Of a stretch of DNA of 64,000 nucleotides, positions 31,683 to 38,387 are shown in pieces; the first letter of the stretch is position 1; each line of letters starts with the position of its first letter. The translations under genes were made by a program, and so were the position numbers. The notes beneath the pieces are model-generated. The model saw nothing but the letters and a program-made list of their open reading frames with translations, had not been told where the DNA came from and ran no database searches. This DNA comes from Blastococcus carthaginiensis (GTDB lineage Bacteria > Actinomycetota > Actinomycetes > Mycobacteriales > Geodermatophilaceae), in contig NZ_JASNFN010000012.1 in the NCBI RefSeq assembly GCF_030731085.1, positions 62,001 through 126,000 of the forward strand, in the 5' to 3' direction.

Positions 31683-32147
31683 GCGTCCACGCTAGTAGGA
31701 GCCTCCCGGCGCCCCGCGAGGCCCTGCCGGCGCAACCGCGCCCGACCGGGTGCCCCCGACGCCCCGCCCTGTGCGGCAACTCACGTGGGCAGAGATGTGG
31801 GACTTCCGCACCGCGTCGACGCTCGAACCAGCCTTCTGACCTGCGCGCCCCCTCGCGAGACGAGTGTGGTCGGAGCGGGCCGCCCGGCACGGTCGAGCAT
31901 CCGATGATGTGCGATGACGCCCACTTCCGAGCGGTCAGAAGCGGACTGTCAGCGCACATCGTCGGCCGGTGACGGGGGCTCGCGCCGACTGACCAGCAGA
32001 CCCATCTCACCGACATCGTCAGGAGGGCCTGTGCGTCAGGGTCTCGACCCAGTGGTCATGTCCCACAGGACCGCCCAGGTGTTGCCGTACTGGGCTATCC
32101 GGCCGGCCTGCTTCCGCGTGGCGTCCTGGCGTGTCTTCTCCTGAGAC
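31683..32147. other. Gene-free stretch with a possible gene remnant
   Basis: Apart from the leaderless -10 box of the GDPD gene (TAGCGT, 31694-31689), no intact gene is seen. On the minus strand from about 32177 to 32041 a frame reads EKTRQDATRKQAGRIAQYG, then NTWAVLWDMTTGSRP and a stop. It looks protein-like but has no start codon, so it may be the C-terminus of a decayed gene. The rest shows no recognisable feature. Confidence 0.35.
31689..31694 (-). promoter_or_regulatory. Leaderless-type -10 box of the GDPD gene (TAGCGT)
   Basis: TAGCGT (31694-31689, minus strand) is followed by 6 nt and GTG 31682. No ribosome site is present. Confidence 0.5.
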
Positions 32148-32169
32148 TGTCGGCGGGGACGTCTACCGT
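32148..32169 (+). promoter_or_regulatory. RecA-NDp-like promoter (weaker match)
   Basis: TGTCGGCG (32148-32155), an 8-nt spacer and TACCGT (32164-32169) match the PafBC promoter layout with one core mismatch (C for T at the seventh base). GTG 32178 is 8 nt downstream, close to leaderless. Together with 373-394 this would be a second candidate damage-inducible promoter. Confidence 0.35.
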
Positions 32170-32177
32170 GCGCAGGC

Positions 32178-32585
32178 GTGGCACAGCAGCACGCGTCCGG
32201 CAGCACGGCGTCCCTCCCCGTCGCGCCGCTCCCCAGCCGGGGGAGCGGTGAGGAGCGGCGGTGCGGCTGGTGCCGCCGGGTCCTCCCTCAGCAGGGTTCG
32301 GTCGGCCGGCCGCGGCTGTACTGCGGCCAGGCCTGCCGCCAGCGCGCCTACGAGCAGCGCTCCGCGACGGCGAAGGCCGGGCTGCCCGGCGACGTGGTGC
32401 TCGTCTCCCGGGCCGAGCTGGACGGCCTGCAGGACCGGCTCTACCAGTTGCGCTGCGCCCTCGAGGACGTGCAGACGCTGCTGCAGGAACGGCCGACCAA
32501 GGCCGAGCTGGAGCGTTCGCTGGCCGACCTCGTCCGCTCGACGGGCCGGCTGGATCGGCTCTGGGTCAACGAACGCTCCAGCTGA
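32178..32585 (+). CDS. Small zinc-finger-like protein with coiled-coil tail
   Basis: The 135-residue protein contains RRCGWCRRVL and, 20 residues on, RLYCGQACRQRAYEQR. This C-x2-C...C-x3-C treble-clef-like module recurs in small actinobacterial proteins of unknown function. The C-terminal half (residues 72-130) is predicted helical and leucine-rich, suggesting dimerisation. Its GTG is 8 nt after a TACCGT box belonging to a RecA-NDp-like promoter. Function is unknown; nucleic-acid binding is a guess from the Cys module. Confidence 0.75.
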   Translation: MAQQHASGSTASLPVAPLPSRGSGEERRCGWCRRVLPQQGSVGRPRLYCGQACRQRAYEQRSATAKAGLPGDVVLVSRAELDGLQDRLYQLRCALEDVQTLLQERPTKAELERSLADLVRSTGRLDRLWVNERSS

Positions 32586-32595
32586 CGGATCCGGC

Positions 32596-32823
32596 TCAGT
32601 CCGGCTCCTGCGTGTCCTCGTCGGTGTTCTGGTCGACCTCCGGGTCGCTGGTGTCCGGAAAGTTCTCGCGGTCGGCCTCCTCCGGGCTCAACGTGTCGAC
32701 GACCTCGTCGGTGCTGCCGTCGTTCTGATCGTCCCCGGCCGCCTGGCAGCCGGTCATCGTGGCGCCTCCGCCGAACAGCGCCAGCGAGGTCAGCAGAGCG
32801 GCGAGCGGTCGTCGGGTTCTCAT
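32596..32823 (-). CDS. Small acidic lipoprotein, unknown function
   Basis: The 75-residue product has a lipoprotein signal: basic MRTRRP, a hydrophobic stretch, and a lipobox-like MTGC with Cys at residue 26. The mature 50 residues are almost entirely Asp, Glu, Gln, Asn, Ser, Thr and Pro, suggesting a disordered acidic surface tether. A TAGGCT box 6 nt before the ATG supports the start. No family is recognised. Confidence 0.65.
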   Translation of the reverse strand: MRTRRPLAALLTSLALFGGGATMTGCQAAGDDQNDGSTDEVVDTLSPEEADRENFPDTSDPEVDQNTDEDTQEPD

Positions 32824-32829
32824 GGGACG

Positions 32830-32835
32830 AGCCTA
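32830..32835 (-). promoter_or_regulatory. Leaderless-type -10 box of the lipoprotein gene (TAGGCT)
   Basis: TAGGCT (32835-32830, minus strand) ends 6 nt before ATG 32823. Confidence 0.5.
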
Positions 32836-32868
32836 CGAAGGCACCCAGGCAGCCGCCCGTCGAACGAC

Positions 32869-32917
32869 CCCACACCACCGTCGTTCCGTCACGGTGACGC
32901 AATGACGGTGGTGTGGG
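32869..32917. repeat. Nested palindrome (14-bp outer stem, 6-bp inner stem)
   Basis: CCCACACCACCGTC (32869-32882) pairs perfectly with GACGGTGGTGTGGG (32904-32917). Inside, CGTCAC-G-GTGACG (32887-32899) is itself a palindrome. It lies upstream of the lipoprotein promoter and near decayed genes. It could be a terminator of a lost gene, a cruciform binding site or the end of a degraded element. Confidence 0.6.
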
Positions 32918-33312
32918 CGGATGGGGGGAGCGGCGACCGGAACGGCTCCCAGGGCCTGGTGCACGCCGCGACGAGGGGCGCGAGCCGTCACGGGCGACCG
33001 GCGAGGCTCGATATCAAGATCAACTCATGCGGGAGTCGGCGACCGGTCGAGACCGATCGACGTCCCGTGGACCCGCACCGGCCCGGCGGCTACCGGCGTC
33101 GTTGTCACGGCCCGTCCGGCACACCGCCGCGACGAAGACCGGCGCCGCACGATGGCACCGGACACGGAGGGGGCCGCGACAACGCCACGACCAGCACGCG
33201 CGCTGACCGGGGCGGTCCGGGGTGATGCGAACCGGCTGCGAACCCCTTCCGGGAACCCCATCCGTAGCGCCGATAATCGACGTTATGTCAACTAATGGCT
33301 GACGAGCGCCTC

Positions 33313-33561
33313 CTACCCGAGCACCCGGATGCCGTAGTCGACGAAGCGTCGATCCGCCGACACGAGGACGAGCTCTCGCGCGGTGAACCCGCGCCCCCGC
33401 CATGCCCCAGGGGTCCGGCGCTCGGTTCGCCTGAGGGCCGGCACCAATCGGGCGACCGGCTTGCCGGCGCGAGCGATGACGACGTCCTCCCCCGCCTCGA
33501 CCGCTTCCAGCAGCCGGGACAGGTGCGTCTTCGCTTCATGCACGTTCACGGTCCTCGTCAC
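33313..33561 (-). pseudogene. Antitoxin-toxin chimera: Phd/YefM (VapB-like) head fused to VapC tail
   Basis: The 82-residue frame starts VTRTVNVHEAKTHLSRLLEA and continues EDVVIARAGKPVARLVPALR, a complete-looking Phd/YefM antitoxin DNA-binding half. After residue 60 it changes to ELVLVSADRRFVDYGIRVLG, which matches the very C-terminus of VapC PIN-domain toxins. About 120 toxin residues, including the catalytic acids, are missing. This is best read as an in-frame deletion of a vapBC-type operon. It may still make a protein able to bind DNA, but no active toxin. Confidence 0.7.
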
Positions 33562-33650
33562 GAGTTGAGCATCCTGGCCAAGTCGGACTAAGGCGAGGAT
33601 GGCGCCCGGGCGCGCGGCCACACCGGCCCACTCGCGAGCGTTGCCTCCTA

Positions 33651-33673
33651 GGAAACTCTGTCCTACTGTTTCC
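33651..33673 (+). promoter_or_regulatory. Operator-like inverted repeat overlapping the promoter of the HTH pair
   Basis: GGAAAC (33651-33656) and GTTTCC (33668-33673) are perfect inverted half-sites 17 bp apart centre to centre. They flank TACTGT (33664-33669), the -10 box that ends 7 nt before ATG 33677. A dimeric winged-helix protein is encoded in the same operon, so autoregulation is likely. Confidence 0.55.
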
Positions 33674-33676
33674 AGC

Positions 33677-34120
33677 ATGGAAACGCCAAGCGATCGGACG
33701 CCGTCTCCCCAGGAGGCCCGGGACGCTCTCGCCCAGCTCGCGAGGGACGAGGACGCCGTCCGGTACCCGCCGATCCCGCGGTGGTTCTTCCTCGTGGGAG
33801 CCGCCGTCGTCGCGGGGGTCACCCTCGCGCAACTGCTGCCTCCGAGGACCGCCGGCATCGTGGTGCTCCCGCTGGTGGTGCTCATGGCCCTGCTCGCCCA
33901 CCGCTACTGGTTCAACGCCGACGGCGTCTCCGGCGCCTCGGTGAAGGTGGGCGACATGGCCGCGTACCTGACCGTCATCCTGGGGACCTTTGGGATCGGC
34001 TGGCTGGTCGAGGCCACCACCGACGCCTGGTGGATCTGGTTCCCGTGCGCGGCGGTCACCGCGACCACCGTGCTCGTCACCGGCGAGCGCTACGTTCGCG
34101 AGTTCGGGCATGCCCGCTGA
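33677..34120 (+). CDS. Membrane protein with four predicted helices, partner of an HTH regulator
   Basis: The 147-residue protein has a hydrophilic N-terminus and about four membrane helices (around residues 36-53, 58-72, 86-106 and 111-128), ending in a short cytoplasmic tail. No family is recognised. Start ATG 33677 follows a TACTGT box by 7 nt. The stop lies 11 nt inside the next gene, so the two products are coupled. Such membrane protein/winged-helix pairs often work as a sensor and regulator unit, which is inference here. Confidence 0.75.
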   Translation: METPSDRTPSPQEARDALAQLARDEDAVRYPPIPRWFFLVGAAVVAGVTLAQLLPPRTAGIVVLPLVVLMALLAHRYWFNADGVSGASVKVGDMAAYLTVILGTFGIGWLVEATTDAWWIWFPCAAVTATTVLVTGERYVREFGHAR

Positions 34121-34412
34121 CGCCCCCGCCTTCGACGAGGTCATCCACGCCCCTCACCGGCTGCGCATCTGCGCGATGCTCAGCGCCGCCCAGAAGGTCG
34201 AGTTCGGTGCACTGCAGGAGAAGCTCGGCCTCTCGAAGTCAGCGCTCAGCAAGCAGCTGTCCCAGCTCGTCGACGCCGGTTACGTCACACAGGAAAAGGG
34301 CGTCCGCGATGCCCGCAGCCGGCTCTGGCTCGCCCTGACCGCCGAGGGAAAGCATGCCTACCGTGGCCACGTGCGCGCGCTGCAGGAGATCGTCGCCGCC
34401 GACGGTGCCTGA
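34110..34412 (+). CDS. Winged-helix transcriptional regulator (MarR/ArsR-like)
   Basis: The 100-residue protein is a stand-alone winged helix: DEVIHAPHRLRICAMLSAAQ, then EFGALQEKLGLSKSALSKQLSQLVDAGYV as helix-turn-helix and KGVRDARSRLWLALTAEGK as wing. It belongs to the DUF2087/HTH_34-like type of transcription factors and probably dimerises. It overlaps the upstream membrane protein gene by 11 nt. The GGAAAC-N11-GTTTCC repeat over the operon promoter is its likely operator. Confidence 0.85.
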   Translation: MPADAPAFDEVIHAPHRLRICAMLSAAQKVEFGALQEKLGLSKSALSKQLSQLVDAGYVTQEKGVRDARSRLWLALTAEGKHAYRGHVRALQEIVAADGA

Positions 34413-34414
34413 CC

Positions 34415-35503
34415 TCAGGAGGCACGGTCGGTCACGGCCAACCCGAGCCAGCCGGCGAGGGCCTCGATCTCGGCACGGACCTCGTCCCTGGCCGAAGCGG
34501 TGAGCGGGACGTCCTCGTGGAGCTCGTTCACCACGAACCGCCCGGCCGACCGGTCAGCGACCGCGTCCAGTTTCCCGACGAGCTTGTCGTGGTGCAGCAC
34601 CGGGAGTGCGAAGTAGCCCCAGCGTCGGCGGGCCTTCGGCTTGTACATCTCCAGCACGTACTCGAAGCCGAAGATCTCCTGTGTGCGCACGCGGTCGTGC
34701 ACGAGGCGGTCGAACGGGGAGAGCAACGCGGTTCTGCCCAGGAACGGGCGGCCGAGGGCGTTGGGGTCGACCCGCCACGTGCCCGGGACCCCCTCGACCA
34801 CCGCCGGCTCCCCCGTGTCCCCCACGTCCACCGGCTCGCCCGGCACCGAGGCGCCCTTCTCGCGCGCGATGCCCAGTGCCCGCAGGCGCCGCTCGGCGCG
34901 GATGCGCCGGGCCTCGTCCTCCGGGACGACCGGCATCCCGGGCGGGTAGACCCGGTCTGCGACGTCCCACAGGCGCTGCCGACCGCGCCGCCCCGCGATC
35001 GCGACCTCGCCGCGCATCATGAGGAACTCGAGCATCTGAGTGACATTGCGGTCGTCGGTCCAGCCCGTGGAGGCCCACGGCACCGAGCTCGTGTCGGGGA
35101 TCTCGCGGGAGAGCAGCGGCCCCGACGAGCGCAGTCGCTCGACGACGTCGCGCCGGAACGACTCGTTGGCCCGGAGCCACTCACGCGGCGCCTCCCGACT
35201 GGGCCAGCGGGCCATGCCCGCCAGCAACAGCGCGATGTCCTCCATCGGCCGGACCAGCGCGTTGTGCTCCACCAGGCTGCGGTCCTCGAGTGCCCGGGTC
35301 AGCTGCTCCGGGTGGTAGCTGCTCCCGAGCCGGCTCCAGGCCACCAGGTCGGCGCTGGGTGCGACGGCCGCTGTGGGGTCGACCTGGAGGAGCATCAGGT
35401 GCCGGACGGTCGCCAGCAGGTTCTCCGGGCGGTGGCGGCCCAGCCATTGGGCGCGCACGGCGATCGCCCGCGCTTCGTCCCGGTCCAGCCTGTGCGCCGA
35501 CAT
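34415..35503 (-). CDS. YcaQ-family winged-helix DNA glycosylase (HTH_42)
   Basis: The 362-residue protein matches the HTH_42/YcaQ family of DNA glycosylases that unhook interstrand crosslinks. The QxD catalytic motif is visible as HLMLLQVDPTAAV near residue 41. Further family sequences include EYVLEMYKPKARRRWGYFALPVLHHDKLVGKLD. Some members are not crosslink-specific, so the lesion range is unknown. TACGGT on the minus strand ends 7 nt before the ATG (35516-35511). It is convergent with the HTH regulator, 2 nt apart. Confidence 0.85.
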   Translation of the reverse strand: MSAHRLDRDEARAIAVRAQWLGRHRPENLLATVRHLMLLQVDPTAAVAPSADLVAWSRLGSSYHPEQLTRALEDRSLVEHNALVRPMEDIALLLAGMARWPSREAPREWLRANESFRRDVVERLRSSGPLLSREIPDTSSVPWASTGWTDDRNVTQMLEFLMMRGEVAIAGRRGRQRLWDVADRVYPPGMPVVPEDEARRIRAERRLRALGIAREKGASVPGEPVDVGDTGEPAVVEGVPGTWRVDPNALGRPFLGRTALLSPFDRLVHDRVRTQEIFGFEYVLEMYKPKARRRWGYFALPVLHHDKLVGKLDAVADRSAGRFVVNELHEDVPLTASARDEVRAEIEALAGWLGLAVTDRAS

Positions 35504-35510
35504 CTGCCGA

Positions 35511-35516
35511 ACCGTA
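35511..35516 (-). promoter_or_regulatory. Leaderless-type -10 box of the YcaQ-like gene (TACGGT)
   Basis: TACGGT (35516-35511, minus strand) is followed by 7 nt and ATG 35503. No LexA or RecA-NDp motif accompanies it. Confidence 0.45.
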
Positions 35517-35553
35517 GCGGCGGCGGCATGCGCGCGGGGGCGATGATCGGACC

Positions 35554-36144
35554 ATGCACCGCACCTGGACCCACGTCGGCCGCTGCTGGACCAACGGCGA
35601 ACCGTTCCTCGCCCTGGACGGCGATCTGCTCCCGGCCTGGCGGGGCATGAGCGAGCAGGCGTACGAGGCCCTGGTCCCCCAGCTGGGCTACCAGCTGACC
35701 GGCATCCCGCTGGACGGTGGCACCGCGGCGCTGGTGCTCACCGACCCCGAGGTCGGCGACGAGGGCTGGCTGGAGGTCTTCCGCGCCGACGACGGCGGCA
35801 TCGCCGTCGTCCAGGCGGCCGCCGACGACTACCGGACCGCCCTCGACACCGCGCTCGCGTTCCCCGCGACCGACGACCAGACCGGCGACGTCGTCGCCGT
35901 GCCCAGCGGCCGGTTCGCGTTCATCAGCGCGGCGCTCGACGGCACCGGGGAGGACGGCGCCTTCCTGCTGCCCGAGTCGCCCGGCCCGACGCCGCACTCC
36001 GCCGCCCTCGAGGACGACACGGCCACCGACGCGAGCCCGCTGCTCGTCGTCGCCCCCGGGGCCTTCCGCCTGTCGGTGCTGTGGCGCACGGAGCTGCACG
36101 AGGAGGCGGCGTTCGCCCGCTGGCTGTTCACCCCCGAGGGGTGA
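35554..36144 (+). CDS. Imm21-like protein, unknown function
   Basis: The 196-residue protein resembles the Imm21 family of polymorphic-toxin immunity proteins in order of features: GEPFLALDGDLLPAWRGM at the start, GIPLDGGTAALVLTDPE, EVFRADDGGIAVVQAAADD and a late APGAFRLSVLWRTE. The match is by memory and moderate. No toxin gene is adjacent, so it may be an orphan immunity protein or a general house-keeping relative. It begins at ATG 35554 with a GATGAT sequence 6 nt upstream. Confidence 0.6.
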   Translation: MHRTWTHVGRCWTNGEPFLALDGDLLPAWRGMSEQAYEALVPQLGYQLTGIPLDGGTAALVLTDPEVGDEGWLEVFRADDGGIAVVQAAADDYRTALDTALAFPATDDQTGDVVAVPSGRFAFISAALDGTGEDGAFLLPESPGPTPHSAALEDDTATDASPLLVVAPGAFRLSVLWRTELHEEAAFARWLFTPEG

Positions 36145-36190
36145 CCGCTCAGTTCCCCGGGCGCGGGCCGTCCACCCTGCACCGGGCCGG

Positions 36191-36355
36191 GTGCTGCTGA
36201 GCATCGAGGTGCCCGACGTCGACGTGGTCCTCCCCCGCGTCGCCACGCTCGGCGGTGCGGCCCCGCACGGGTCGAACGACATGCCGTGGGGCCAGCGCGT
36301 CGTGCACGTCACCGGTCCCGACGGCAACGCCGTGAACCTGACGCAGCAGCTGTGA
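36191..36355 (+). pseudogene. Fragment of a VOC/glyoxalase-type protein
   Basis: The frame reads VLLSIEVPDVDVVLPRVATLGG, then MPWGQRVVHVTGPDGNAVNLTQQ and a stop. This is the C-terminal half of a VOC-fold protein with the typical DPDGN-like turn. The N-terminal half (about 70 residues) is absent, being replaced by the end of the Imm21-like gene. A GTG at 36191 could start a 54-residue peptide, but no ribosome site is seen. Probably a gene remnant. Confidence 0.6.
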
Positions 36356-36428
36356 CGCAGCGGGTTCCCCAGCGCCCGGCACGGGGTAGGCGTCCGCGGA
36401 CCGTGCACCCGAGCCGCTGGAGGACTCC

Positions 36429-36623
36429 GTGACCGAGGCCCGTCCCGACACCGACGAGCAGCGCGAACCAGGTGGCACCCCCTCCCCCGGCCCCGCGAAC
36501 CTGACCGACCGGCCGCTCACGCCGGGCACGGACGACGGCGGCGCCGCGCAGGCGATCCCCGGCGCCTACGAGGCCGACGACGCGGAGCAGGAGCGGGGCA
36601 AGGCGGTCAAACCGGGGAACTGA
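36429..36623 (+). CDS. Small hydrophilic protein, unknown function
   Basis: The 64-residue product is rich in Asp, Glu, Pro, Gly and Thr and probably disordered. GGAGG at 36419-36423 lies 5 nt before GTG 36429, which supports it as a real gene. The sequence LTDRPLTPGTDDGGAAQAIPGAYEADD has no recognised domain. It converges with the lysE pseudogene. Confidence 0.5.
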   Translation: MTEARPDTDEQREPGGTPSPGPANLTDRPLTPGTDDGGAAQAIPGAYEADDAEQERGKAVKPGN

Positions 36624-36627
36624 CAGC

Positions 36628-37269
36628 TCAGCGGCTGGAGACGGCGACCCGCAGCCCCAGGACCACCAGCACCGTGCCGCTGGCCGCCTCCAACCGCCGC
36701 CGGACCCGGGGACGGCGGAACCACGTGCCCGCCCTGGCCACCGCGGCGGCCAGGCCGAGGTAGAGCCCGGTCTCCACCGTGACCTGCAGCAGCGCGAGCA
36801 AGGCCGTCGTCGCGAACACCGGGCCGTCGGCGGGCACGAACTGCGGGTAGAACGCCAGCATGAAGACGGCGGCCTTCGGGTTCGCCAGCTGCACGAGCAA
36901 GCCCTCGCCGAAGGCGGTCTACCAGCCCCGGCGGCCGGCCGCGCGCGCCGGCACCTCGGGTGGGAGCGCGCCCCTGTCCCGCCACGCCGCCCAGAGCGCC
37001 CGCCCACCCAGGTACAGCAGGACGGCAGCACCCACCACGCGCAGGACGAGGTAGGCCGCCTCCGACGCCGCCACCAACGCCGCCAGACCGGCACCTGCGG
37101 CCAGCGCCCAGACGTAGATCCCGAGCTCGAGCCCGAGGACGGTCGGCACGGAGGCGCGCCACCCGCGCAGAGCGGCTCGCCGGAAGACGAGCGCCATGGC
37201 GGGGCCGGGCGTGGCCGAGATCAGCAGCACCGCGAGCAGGAAGGCAGGCAGCGACACCAGCAGGTCCAC
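36628..37269 (-). pseudogene. LysE/RhtB family exporter interrupted by an in-frame TAG
   Basis: Upstream of the stop, 116 codons encode MDLLVSLPAFLLAVLLISATPGPAMAL and the following helices of a LysE/RhtB exporter. Downstream, in the same frame, 97 codons continue TAFGEGLLVQLANPKAAVFMLAFYPQFV and the last helices. The only break is TAG at 36921-36919, where a Tyr codon would fit (GW-Y-TAF). No frameshift or deletion is needed, so this is a recent nonsense mutation, a sequencing error, or readthrough. The full-length protein would be about 213 residues. Confidence 0.8.
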
Positions 37270-37527
37270 GCCGCGATGGTGGCAGCGCGCCGGTCAGGAC
37301 GTCGACGTGATTCTGCCGGGCACCCGGGTGGTGCGGTGGGTCAGCGGTCCCGCCAGCGCCGGCCCTGCAGCCACCACTGCCGCCTGCTCCCACCGGGGCG
37401 GTGCGCGTCGTCATGCCTCCAGGATCCTGCGGTGACGGCGCGTCCCCCGCGGCGGTGTGAGCCCTGCCTCGGCCGACACCCCGGCCGCTCCCCGTTGCTA
37501 CCAGGTCCATGCGGTTGACTGCCGGGC

Positions 37528-38244
37528 GTGGAGGTCCTCGGCCGCTTCTGGGCCCGCGTGACGGCGACGGTGCCGGACCTCCCGACGGCGGCGCTGCTCG
37601 GCACCGCCGCCGTCGCCGCGCTGGTGGTCCTCTCCCCCGCGCTGTGGCGGCCGGCCCGCAACGTGGTGACGATCGCCCACGAGGGCGCGCACGGACTCGT
37701 GGCGCTGGCGGCCGGGCGGCGGCTCTCCGGCATCCGGCTGCACTCGGACACCTCCGGCCTGACCGTCTCCGCCGGACGCCCGACGGGGCTCGGCATGGTG
37801 CTCACGTGCGGTGCGGGCTACACCGGTCCCGCGCTCTTCGGGCTCGGCGCAGCCGCCCTGCTCGCCGCCGGGCACGCCGTCGGGTTGCTCTGGGCGCTGC
37901 TGCTGCTCCTCGCGCTGCTGCTGGTGCAGATCCGCAACTGGTACGGGCTGTGGTCGGTGCTCGTCACCGGCGCCGTCGTCTTCGCCGCGACCTGGTGGCT
38001 CCCGCCGATCGGCCAGGCTGTCTTCGCCGCCGTCGCCACCTGGTTCCTGCTCCTGGCTGCGCCGCGCGCCGTGCTCGAGCTGCAGCGCGCCCGCCGGCGG
38101 CGGGGCGCCCGGGACTCCGACGCCGACCAACTGGCCCGGCTCACCCCGTTCCCCGCCCTGTTCTGGGTGGGCGCCTTCCTGGTCGTCGACGTCGGTGCCC
38201 TGGTTCTGGGGGCGACGTTCCTGTTCGACGCCACCATCGACTGA
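37528..38244 (+). CDS. M50-like membrane zinc metalloprotease
   Basis: The 238-residue protein has a TM helix at residues 20-38, then TIAHEGAHGLVALAAGRRLSGIRL with HEGAH as an HExxH zinc motif (residues 50-54), and four more helices to residue 180. This is the layout of the peptidase M50B-like group of actinobacterial membrane proteins. A substrate is unknown, and regulated intramembrane proteolysis is only inferred. GTG 37528 is the start; no clear ribosome site is seen. Confidence 0.75.
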   Translation: MEVLGRFWARVTATVPDLPTAALLGTAAVAALVVLSPALWRPARNVVTIAHEGAHGLVALAAGRRLSGIRLHSDTSGLTVSAGRPTGLGMVLTCGAGYTGPALFGLGAAALLAAGHAVGLLWALLLLLALLLVQIRNWYGLWSVLVTGAVVFAATWWLPPIGQAVFAAVATWFLLLAAPRAVLELQRARRRRGARDSDADQLARLTPFPALFWVGAFLVVDVGALVLGATFLFDATID

Positions 38245-38254
38245 ATCGCTTGGA

Positions 38255-38270
38255 TGTTGGGGATAACGGT
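38255..38270 (+). repeat. 16-bp element, copy 2 (shared with 20025-20010)
   Basis: TGTTGGGGATAACGGT recurs here exactly, in inverted orientation relative to the copy at 20010-20025. It lies between the ends of two convergent genes, so it is not near a start codon. It continues into TATACG to give the palindrome ATAAC-G-GTTAT (38263-38273). By composition it is unlikely to recur by chance in a 73% GC sequence. Confidence 0.6.
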
Positions 38271-38387
38271 TATACGAAACGGCTGCTGCGCCGGGCGCGA
38301 TGCGGCCGGACCCGTGGGCACGGTCGCGACCGCACAGGGTCGGGATCGCGGGGCTCGCCCACCGCCCGCCGGGGGTGGACGTGGCGT

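Larger units (their letters stand above)
32824..33312. other. 489-bp gene-free stretch with a large palindrome
   Basis: It holds the lipoprotein promoter, the nested palindrome at 32869-32917, and near 33270-33300 a less GC-rich segment (GATAATCGACGTTATG). No intact gene was found; possible reading frames lack ribosome sites and recognisable motifs. Confidence 0.5.

Noticed and set aside
32008..32015. TGTCGGTG on the minus strand as a third PafBC motif
   Set aside because: The position 8 nt downstream reads CTGCTG, not TANNNT, and no gene follows.
38270..38279. TTATACGAA similar to a loxP arm
   Set aside because: Only 9 bp match, there is no matching inverted arm or spacer, and no Cre-like gene is present.
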